Below, piece by piece: positions 1 through 6,199 of a DNA stretch of 64,000 bases. A program made the translations under genes and the position numbers. The stretch covers positions 1 to 64,000 of the forward strand of contig JAFGKT010000011.1 of NCBI GenBank assembly GCA_016928435.1, read 5' to 3'. Each line of letters opens with the position of its first letter. Positions within the stretch are counted from its first letter, which is position 1. The notes below the pieces were generated by a model that saw only the letters and a list, made by a program, of their open reading frames with translations, searched no databases and was not told where the DNA came from. This DNA comes from Sedimentisphaerales bacterium (GTDB lineage Bacteria; Planctomycetota; Phycisphaerae; Sedimentisphaerales; SM23-30).

Positions 1-33
1 AACTCATTATGGCGTAACAATTCCATTATGTAA

Positions 34-79
34 GGGTTATCGATGTCCTGGCCCATTTTCGGGTTAGCGATGTCCTGAA
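34..79. repeat. short direct repeat at left edge
   Basis: Two near-identical stretches of the form GGGTTANCGATGTCCTG lie 26 bases apart, at about 34-50 and 60-76. They are followed by an ACC/GGCC variation. No gene runs through them. Repeats of this kind can occur at insertion-sequence ends, but no transposase is visible here, so an IS end truncated by the window edge is only a guess. Confidence 0.3.
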
Positions 80-151
80 CCTTGTCAGATTTGATTTAGA
101 ATGAAGGCTGTGGAATTTTGCTGGTTGGGATAGCTATATAGGAGCAGTAAG

Positions 152-1159
152 GTGCTGAGAAACTTATTGATTTTGGCGATGTTTGGGTTGGTTGTTATGG
201 CCAATGGGGCTTGGGCGGACGATGACGATTGGCTTACGCTTAGGCAGGAGACGTTAGAGCTTCGCAGGCAGGTGACGGAGCTTGAGGGGCAGGTTGAGAG
301 TTTGCGGCATCAGTTGAGTATGGTTTCGACGGAGCGGGACCGGTTGCGAGGGCTTTGCCGGGACAATAATATTGATACGACGGACCGGGGAGAGGGGAGT
401 GAAGGTGGTACGACGAGGCGATCGGATTTGAGTCCGCAGCAACGCCGGGAGCGAGCGGATAGGGTGGCGGAGCAGCTTTATCATCGCTACGCGGAACATT
501 GTGCTTATGTGGGCGGGGTGTGTTTATTTAATAACAATAACAACAGAACGCGTGATTTGGATTGTTATGAGCTGGGCTGTTGGGGTTATGTTGAGGGTGA
601 GATAAAGGATGTGTTTTACGGAGAAGCGATTTTGGTGGCATATGGCGATGAGGATTTGTATATTTTGACGGATGAAGCTGGGGGTAGTTATTTTGGGTCG
701 GTTGCCAGTTCGAGCCGGGCGCCGCAACGTAGGACACCGAGCAGTTCTCCCGGGATGCCTGGTATGATGGGGTCTGGCGGTCCGATGGTGGCGCCGATAG
801 GTGGGTTGGAGCCGATGGGGGTTATTAGTTTGGAGGTAGGTGATAGTTTTTCGGGTTGGGTTTTGATAACGGAAGCGAACGGTTATTATGTGGATCCGGA
901 GGGTGATGAACGGCAAGTGCCTTGGGGTGAGGTTTTTGAATGGGGCATGGAGCGTGGTGAGTTTATGGATATGCTGGAGGACGCGAAGGATTTGCCGGCG
1001 CGTTTGAGGGCTTATGAGCAGTATCGAGAAGACGCGTATGAAGCGAGTTGGGATGAGTATGAGGATGATGAGGTTGAATACGCACCGGCTGAGGTTAGCC
1101 CGGCACCGGAGCGTCGGCCTGGGATAACGATTCATCCGGCGGCGGGCGACGAAAATTAA
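152..1159 (+). CDS. secreted coiled-coil protein of unknown function
   Basis: This 335-aa protein starts at GTG, with GGAG about 8 bases upstream. Residues 1-22 form a signal peptide (hydrophobic core, then ANGAWA before an Asp run). Residues about 27-65 are a heptad-rich coiled coil (LRQETLELRRQVTELEGQV). The middle has a Cys-containing segment (residues 117-143), a Gly/Met/Pro-rich linker (about 190-220), and an acidic C-terminus ending in a Pro-rich tail. I recognise no family. The layout suggests a periplasmic or surface protein. The stop codon lies in a dispersed repeat that begins at 1156. Confidence 0.75.
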   Translation: MLRNLLILAMFGLVVMANGAWADDDDWLTLRQETLELRRQVTELEGQVESLRHQLSMVSTERDRLRGLCRDNNIDTTDRGEGSEGGTTRRSDLSPQQRRERADRVAEQLYHRYAEHCAYVGGVCLFNNNNNRTRDLDCYELGCWGYVEGEIKDVFYGEAILVAYGDEDLYILTDEAGGSYFGSVASSSRAPQRRTPSSSPGMPGMMGSGGPMVAPIGGLEPMGVISLEVGDSFSGWVLITEANGYYVDPEGDERQVPWGEVFEWGMERGEFMDMLEDAKDLPARLRAYEQYREDAYEASWDEYEDDEVEYAPAEVSPAPERRPGITIHPAAGDEN

Positions 1160-1211
1160 CCGCGAAAAACGCGAAAGATGCGAAAAAGAAATTCGCTGCC
1201 AGGGGCGGGTT
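1156..1211 (+). repeat. dispersed intergenic repeat, copy 1
   Basis: A TTAACCGCGAAAAACGCGAAAG block is followed by a GAAATTCGCTGCCAGGGGC block. The same two motifs recur in slightly altered form at 56262-56368, and the final 12 bases of the window match the beginning of the first block. It supplies the stop codon of the preceding gene. The copies are non-coding and their function is unknown. Confidence 0.5.
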
Positions 1212-1244
1212 GGGTATGACAGTGATAACGATTTGTTAGTGGGA

Positions 1245-1658
1245 TTAAGGTTTTGATTTCCAGGGGTCGTTGTTGGCGGCGGTGTCCCATGCGGCCATGC
1301 CTGATCGTTGGATGCGGTAGGGGGTTATGGGGGTTATGTTTTTGAGCCAGACGAGGGTGCAGAATTGGGCATCGGCTTTTGAATGCCAATATTCGTTGTT
1401 GCCTAGTATTAGGTGGTTGTATTGTTTTTCGATGTTTTTGATTTGGTTGGGTGTCAGGTTTTTGAAGAGTTTTACTTTGTGGGCGATCGCGGTGGCGCGG
1501 ATGGGGCCTGATGATTGTTTGAGGTAGATTAGTTCGCCGGGCTGAATTTGGCCGAATGGTGTGCGTTTTTGTTTGGTGAGTCGGCTTTCGACGGTTTTTT
1601 TGCCGGCGAGGATTAGGTTGAGGTATTGAGGTTTTAGTATTGCCAGGTGGGTTCGCAT
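1245..1658 (-). CDS. ASCH domain protein
   Basis: This 137-aa protein opens with MRTHLAILKPQYLNLILAGKKTVESRL, the typical ASCH start (a beta strand, then the GxKxxExR motif). An LxSSGPIRATA strand follows at about residues 48-57. ASCH domains are PUA-like folds that bind RNA or modified nucleosides; some members hydrolyse acetylcytidine. The conserved Lys and Glu of the motif (GKKTVESR) are present. The gene stands alone, antisense to its neighbours, so context gives no hint of a substrate. Confidence 0.75.
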   Translation of the reverse strand: MRTHLAILKPQYLNLILAGKKTVESRLTKQKRTPFGQIQPGELIYLKQSSGPIRATAIAHKVKLFKNLTPNQIKNIEKQYNHLILGNNEYWHSKADAQFCTLVWLKNITPITPYRIQRSGMAAWDTAANNDPWKSKP

Positions 1659-1968
1659 TGGGCTTGGGTTGTTGGTCCTATAATTATGGAGAGTGTTGGT
1701 CGATGGGGGTTGTCGCGTTAGAATTGGGTTTAGATTTTTTGATTATCGGACGCTGAGGTGGAATTCGCTGGATGTTATGGTAGTATATAGGTGTAATTGC
1801 GTGGGGGCAAGGGCGGAGTTTTTTTGGCGTTGGGGTGGATATTTTGTATTTTTGTGATGCGGGAGATGAGCGGGTAAGCTAAGATCGTGGTGTTATAAAG
1901 TGAAGTGGCGGCGCGGGTTAGTCGATGTGAGTTGACATAAGAATGTTTGTGCTTGGGGGGTGACGGTT

Positions 1969-1997
1969 TTGACAGTGAGTGTTGAATGGTGTATACT
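1969..1997 (+). promoter_or_regulatory. sigma-70 type promoter for the 2106 dehydratase gene
   Basis: A perfect TTGACA -35 box (1969-1974), a 17-base spacer and a TATACT -10 box (1992-1997) lie about 110 bases before the ATG at 2106. This is the main signal in the otherwise empty interval 1659-2105. Confidence 0.7.
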
Positions 1998-2105
1998 GCG
2001 TGTTGCTACGGATGTTGCGGACACATGCTTGGAGGTGTTTTTTGTTTTTGTTTTCGCGGTTTTAGGCAAAGTGGAATCGGCGGTTACGTCCTGCAGAATT
2101 GAGAT

Positions 2106-4139
2106 ATGACAGAATCGAACATGCCAAAATTTGATATTGACCAGCCTCTCAGCGGGCTTGGTTCTTTTGTTCGCGCACTGCGAATGATGGTTGTGCATGT
2201 TCTGCTGTTCGCGGCGGCGTTGTTTTTGTCGTTTCTGGTTTTCCATCGGATGCGTACGGACTCGACGTGGTTTCCTTGGTTGTATCTTCATTGCTTGGTT
2301 TTTGTGCTGGTTGTGAAGCTGATTATTTTTGGTTTGGGTCATCATTTCCAGGGGTGGTGGCGGTATGTGAGTGTTTCGGACTTGCTGGCGATTATCAAGG
2401 CGTCATTTTATAGTGTTGTGCTATTGATCGGTGGTTACTTTGTGATGTCGAACACTCCGGCGCTGCAGCGTTTGATGCCGGTTTTCGCGGAGGAGCGGGG
2501 CGCCTACGAAGCGATCATGTTCATGGACTTGGCAGCGACGATCGTGGCGATATGCGGGGTGCGTTTAGCGATACGTTTGTATTACGAAGAGAAGCGGACG
2601 GTATCGGATGCGCGTTTGTCGCGGCTGCTGATAATCGGTGCGGGTAACGCTGGTGAAGGTTTGCTGCGTGAGATTCGACGGATGTCGGAGTCGCGTTATG
2701 AGGTTGTGGGATTCATTGATGATAATCCTCGTAAGTGGAAGGCTCGGATACACGGGGTTCCGGTGTTGGGGCCTACAAGCGCTATTCGTGAGATAGCGGC
2801 AAAGCGTAAGGTTGACGAGATCGCGATCGCGATGCCTTCGGTGAGCCACAAGGAGCTGCGTAAGGTTATCAATCATTGCGAAGGTACGAAGTTGCGGTTC
2901 AGTACGGTGCCGGACTTGGTGGATATCGCGGCGGGTAAGGTTAATGTTTCGCAGATGCGTGACGTTGACATTAACGACTTGCTGGGTCGTGAGCCGGTGA
3001 CTCTGGACACGGAGTTGATCAGCAAGTTTATCAAAGGCAAGACGGTATTGATAACCGGGGCGGGCGGTTCGATAGGTTCGGAGATGTGCCGGCAGGTTGG
3101 TCCTTTTGAGCCTAAGCGGTTGTTGCTGTTGGAGCAGGCGGAGAACGGATTGTTCTTTGTTGAGCGAGAGCTGCGGCGTGATTTTCCGCAGTTGAATATC
3201 ATAGCGATTATCTGCGATTGCGCGGACAAGGCGCGGGTGGATTATATTTTTGATCGCTATAAGCCGGAAGTTGTGATACACGCGGCGGCGCATAAGCATG
3301 TGCCGTTGATGGAGACGAATCCGGGTGAGGCGATCAAGAACAATGTGACAGGGACTCGTAACATCGCGAGGGCGGCTGACAGAGTGGGTACGAGTAACTT
3401 TGTGATGATATCGACGGACAAGGCGGTGAACCCGACGAGCATAATGGGTTCGAGCAAACGCTTGGCGGAGATGTCGATTCAATGTTTGAACCAGCATAGC
3501 GAAACAGATTTTGTAACGGTTCGGTTTGGCAATGTTTTGGGCAGTAACGGTAGCGTGATACCGATATTCCGTCAGCAGATCGCTGATGGCGGGCCGGTTA
3601 CGGTTACGCACCCGGAGATGCAGCGATATTTTATGACGATACCGGAAGCGTCGCAGTTGGTTTTGCAGGCGGCGACGATGGGGCGGGGCGGTGAGATTTT
3701 TGTGCTGGATATGGGTGAGCCGGTCAAGATTGTGGATTTGGCGCGGGATTTGATAACGCTTAGCGGGTTCACGGTGGGGGAAGATATCGAGATCGAGTTT
3801 ACGGGCATGCGGCCGGGCGAGAAGCTGTTTGAGGAGTTGGCGATTACCGGCGAAGGTATGCAAGAGACACGGCATCCGAAGATTTTCATCTGGCAGAATG
3901 TGCCGGGAGATGAAAAGGTGCTGGATGAGGCGGTCGAACGTTTGATGGCGATTGCCAACGACAGCGATCATGAAGCGATTGTGGGGCTGATTAAGACGGT
4001 GGTGCCGGAGTACGTTGGGGATGTGGACCATGAGAAGTTGCGGAAGGAATACGAGGGGCGCAGCAATGGCAACGGGCACGACGGTGGTAAAGATGAGGCG
4101 GGGCAGGAAAGCAGCAGTGAGCGGGTGGGTAGCGAATAG
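2106..4139 (+). CDS. membrane nucleotide-sugar 4,6-dehydratase (CapD/WbpM/PglF type)
   Basis: The 677-aa protein has four hydrophobic segments in residues 25-155. A first Rossmann domain follows (IIGAGNAGEGLL, 176-187), then a second NAD(P)-binding domain with TGAGGSIGSE (317-326). STDK is at 436-439, followed by Met447-xxx-Lys451 (IMGSSK) in place of the usual Tyr-xxx-Lys. That replacement is characteristic of large membrane-bound UDP-GlcNAc 4,6-dehydratases. The family makes UDP-4-keto-6-deoxy sugars for surface polysaccharides or glycoproteins. The Lys/Asn/Gly-rich C-terminal tail is not conserved. It stands alone behind its own promoter, so the final sugar cannot be told from context. Confidence 0.9.
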   Translation: MTESNMPKFDIDQPLSGLGSFVRALRMMVVHVLLFAAALFLSFLVFHRMRTDSTWFPWLYLHCLVFVLVVKLIIFGLGHHFQGWWRYVSVSDLLAIIKASFYSVVLLIGGYFVMSNTPALQRLMPVFAEERGAYEAIMFMDLAATIVAICGVRLAIRLYYEEKRTVSDARLSRLLIIGAGNAGEGLLREIRRMSESRYEVVGFIDDNPRKWKARIHGVPVLGPTSAIREIAAKRKVDEIAIAMPSVSHKELRKVINHCEGTKLRFSTVPDLVDIAAGKVNVSQMRDVDINDLLGREPVTLDTELISKFIKGKTVLITGAGGSIGSEMCRQVGPFEPKRLLLLEQAENGLFFVERELRRDFPQLNIIAIICDCADKARVDYIFDRYKPEVVIHAAAHKHVPLMETNPGEAIKNNVTGTRNIARAADRVGTSNFVMISTDKAVNPTSIMGSSKRLAEMSIQCLNQHSETDFVTVRFGNVLGSNGSVIPIFRQQIADGGPVTVTHPEMQRYFMTIPEASQLVLQAATMGRGGEIFVLDMGEPVKIVDLARDLITLSGFTVGEDIEIEFTGMRPGEKLFEELAITGEGMQETRHPKIFIWQNVPGDEKVLDEAVERLMAIANDSDHEAIVGLIKTVVPEYVGDVDHEKLRKEYEGRSNGNGHDGGKDEAGQESSSERVGSE

Positions 4140-4168
4140 GGTGGAATGAGGGGGTTCTAGCGTGGGGG

Positions 4169-5116
4169 CTAAGCGGGGTCTGATTCATTGAGATGTTTGA
4201 TCATAGGGTCGTAGTTGTTTTTGCGCCAATCGTCACCAAGTTTTTTGCCTGAGATGTTTTGCTCAATACGGTAACAAATCCAGTAAAAGCAATCGAATAC
4301 TTTGGCCCATTTGATCCACTGAGCCACTTGGTCGGCGGGGAAGTATTTGTGCGGGGGATCTTGAAGTTCAGCAAGATAGTAATCAAGTTCGTCGTTGGAT
4401 TCGACTTGCTGTATGATCTGGGCGAGATCCAGGGATGGAGGGCCTATCAAAACTCGCTCAAAGTCAATGAGTCCAAGGCCATCTTTGGCTCGGACGATAT
4501 TGGTGGGGTTTGTATCCCCATGAAGGACGATCTTGGGTGATTCGGCTAGGTGTAGTAAGAGTTTATCAAGAAGGTCTAACATTTTATTTTCGATGTGGTA
4601 GTCGGGAAGACATAAGGCTTTTGTGAGCAAGTCTCGCCAGTATTGGGCTGAGATGAACTTGCCACCAAAGGGAATGAATCCATTTGGCAAAGAGGGCAAA
4701 GGTTTCAGGTCGACTGTGTCATTTTTAATTAAGGCTATGCTGTTTTTATGGAAGGTTCCCAGCAGGGCAAGTGATGCTATTCGGTCAGCTTTGTTGGTGA
4801 AGTCTGCGGTTGAGTTGCCGATGTTTTCCAATGCCATCCATTTTGAACTGTCAGAAGCAAGCTTAAATGTTGCTAGAAATTTGGGTGTTCTCACTGTGAA
4901 GTGGGGTAGTGCAGATTGGTAGAAGAAGCTTTCGAGCTGATATGCTTGGTCAGAATGACTTTGGCGGATGATTATGTCTTTTGGGGTATCATTATTTGTC
5001 AAACACGCGCGGAAGTGTTTTGTGGTTGCCCAGGTGAAAGGCTTGGGCGGGGTGGACAGGAGCCATTCGGGGAATAGGCGTTTAATGTGGCTTGTGATTT
5101 CGTTGACGGTGTTCAT
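4169..5116 (-). CDS. APH-like small-molecule phosphotransferase
   Basis: It belongs to the aminoglycoside/choline phosphotransferase superfamily and shows the catalytic HGDTNPTNI loop and the metal-binding IDFE motif (GLIDFERVLIGPPSLDLAQ). I chose the ATG at 5116 (MNTVNEITSH, 315 aa). An in-frame upstream start at 5272 would read through a terminator hairpin. No strong ribosome site is visible. The substrate is unknown; the family phosphorylates hydroxyls of antibiotics, choline, sugars or amino-acid derivatives. It is unlikely to be an acquired resistance gene, since base composition and orientation match its neighbours. Confidence 0.75.
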   Translation of the reverse strand: MNTVNEITSHIKRLFPEWLLSTPPKPFTWATTKHFRACLTNNDTPKDIIIRQSHSDQAYQLESFFYQSALPHFTVRTPKFLATFKLASDSSKWMALENIGNSTADFTNKADRIASLALLGTFHKNSIALIKNDTVDLKPLPSLPNGFIPFGGKFISAQYWRDLLTKALCLPDYHIENKMLDLLDKLLLHLAESPKIVLHGDTNPTNIVRAKDGLGLIDFERVLIGPPSLDLAQIIQQVESNDELDYYLAELQDPPHKYFPADQVAQWIKWAKVFDCFYWICYRIEQNISGKKLGDDWRKNNYDPMIKHLNESDPA

Positions 5117-5232
5117 AGTTTTGGGGCGCAATAGGAGGGGGCAGGCGAGGGTAGTGGGCAACAGGTTAGTGCAGTTTAAAATACTGTGTAACGGATAAGA
5201 TTCGGTGATTTTTTGGAAGTCGTAAGATAAAA

Positions 5233-5252
5233 CCCCCTGACAGGTCAGGGGG
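5233..5252 (-). terminator. hairpin terminator after the DUF151 gene
   Basis: A perfect palindrome, CCCCCTGACAGGTCAGGGGG, lies about 40 bases after the stop of the leftward DUF151 gene and is followed on the minus strand by TTTTATC. The identical 20-mer plus its CTAATTTG flank recurs at 6171-6198. Confidence 0.65.
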
Positions 5253-5293
5253 CTAATTTGACAAGTGAACAAAACGTCAGGTTTTAATGTGGT

Positions 5294-5689
5294 TTATTGG
5301 CAGGCTTGTTCTAGGACGTGTTGGGCGACGAAGATGGGGGTTCTTTGGACTACGCTGATTGCTACGGCGTCGGAGGGGCGGGAATCTACTTCGATGGTTT
5401 CGCCGTCGCGGGAGATTATTAGTTTGGCGAAGAAGGTGTGTTCGCGCAGGTCGTTGACGATGATTTGTTCGAGCTTGCCTCCCATGGCGTCGATGACATT
5501 TTGGACGAGGTCGTGGGTCATGGGGCGGGGGAATTGGAGGCCTTTGAGGCGGTAGTCGATGGCGAGGGCTTCAGCGGTGCCGATGACGATGGGGAAGGAG
5601 CGGGTGCCATCAATTTCCTTGAGAAAGATGAATTGGCTTTCGGAGTTTTCTTGAATTACGAGCCGGCTTAGTTCCATTGCGATATTCAT
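5294..5689 (-). CDS. bifunctional nuclease-domain (DUF151/BFN) protein
   Basis: The 131-aa protein matches the BFN/DUF151 family over its whole length: FLKEIDGTRSFPIVIGTAEALAI, then LQFPRPMTHDL, then IIVNDLREHTFFAKLII, then SRPSDAVAIS. Members are small proteins with reported nuclease activity, or proteins of unclear role that are widespread in bacteria. It starts with MNIAM behind GGAG and a 5-base gap. The same 5' sequence precedes the neighbouring gene at 6130. The gene sits 9 bases after that gene's stop, so they are probably co-transcribed. Confidence 0.85.
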   Translation of the reverse strand: MNIAMELSRLVIQENSESQFIFLKEIDGTRSFPIVIGTAEALAIDYRLKGLQFPRPMTHDLVQNVIDAMGGKLEQIIVNDLREHTFFAKLIISRDGETIEVDSRPSDAVAISVVQRTPIFVAQHVLEQACQ

Positions 5690-5698
5690 TTTTGCTCC
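5675..5698 (-). repeat. duplicated translation-start sequence, copy 1
   Basis: The ribosome-binding site plus first codons, read on the minus strand as GGAGCAAAA then ATGAATATCGCAATG, occurs here and again at 6116-6138 with one A fewer. Both copies start a gene (MNIAM...). They bracket the small membrane-protein gene at 5699-6130. Confidence 0.7.
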
Positions 5699-6130
5699 TT
5701 ATTGGGGCGAATGGGCTGAACACAAAGCAGTGCCACTGCAGGTTCTGTCATCGATGTTGCCGTTCCAGGAAATCGTATCGTTGTTTTCCAGAGTTATGTC
5801 CAAATGACCACTGTATGAGCTTGTCAGATAGATATCAACGAGATAGTAGTGGGTGATGCCTTCTTCGTCGGAGCATTCAAGCTCAATATGGGAATCGCCT
5901 TGGTATTCAATGGTAAATTCTATTTCTGTGCCAGGTGCTAAGCGAGAGCATTGTTCTTGACCGCCGGTGTATTTGACAAGCAAATTGTTGATTGGTTCAG
6001 GGCGATTATTGATGATGGTGACAGTAAATGGGGCAAACAAACTGAGTATCCAGACGATGGCAAGGACTAGAGCTGCTGTTGACAGAGTAACTGCTATGAG
6101 GCAGCCGGTGCGTTTCATTGCGATATTCAT
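5699..6130 (-). CDS. small membrane-anchored hypothetical protein
   Basis: The 143-aa protein has one N-terminal hydrophobic segment (residues 9-32, CLIAVTLSTAALVLAIVWIL). An extracytoplasmic beta-rich domain follows, with Cys residues (EQCSRL, LECSDEE, RTCSGTALC) that could pair. I recognise no family. Its first five codons and ribosome site duplicate those of the following DUF151 gene, and its stop is directly before that gene's ribosome site. The gene therefore appears to have been inserted between valS and the DUF151 gene with duplication of the start region. Confidence 0.6.
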   Translation of the reverse strand: MNIAMKRTGCLIAVTLSTAALVLAIVWILSLFAPFTVTIINNRPEPINNLLVKYTGGQEQCSRLAPGTEIEFTIEYQGDSHIELECSDEEGITHYYLVDIYLTSSYSGHLDITLENNDTISWNGNIDDRTCSGTALCSAHSPQ

Positions 6131-6138
6131 TTTGCTCC
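6116..6138 (-). repeat. duplicated translation-start sequence, copy 2
   Basis: This is the second copy of the 23-24 base start region described at 5675-5698. It begins the 143-aa membrane protein. Confidence 0.7.
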
Positions 6139-6170
6139 GGTGCGATTGAGGGCAACGTTGGTTGTGACGA

Positions 6171-6190
6171 CCCCCTGACAGGTCAGGGGG
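6171..6190 (-). terminator. hairpin after valS
   Basis: The palindrome is identical to that at 5233-5252 and lies 10 bases beyond the valS stop codon. No T-run follows on the minus strand, so it may protect or attenuate rather than terminate fully. Confidence 0.5.
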
Positions 6191-6199
6191 CTAATTTGT

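Noticed and set aside
2565-4079. 504-aa open frame on the minus strand
   Set aside because: It is the complement of the dehydratase gene, rich in Arg and His with no family features. The plus-strand protein is clearly real.
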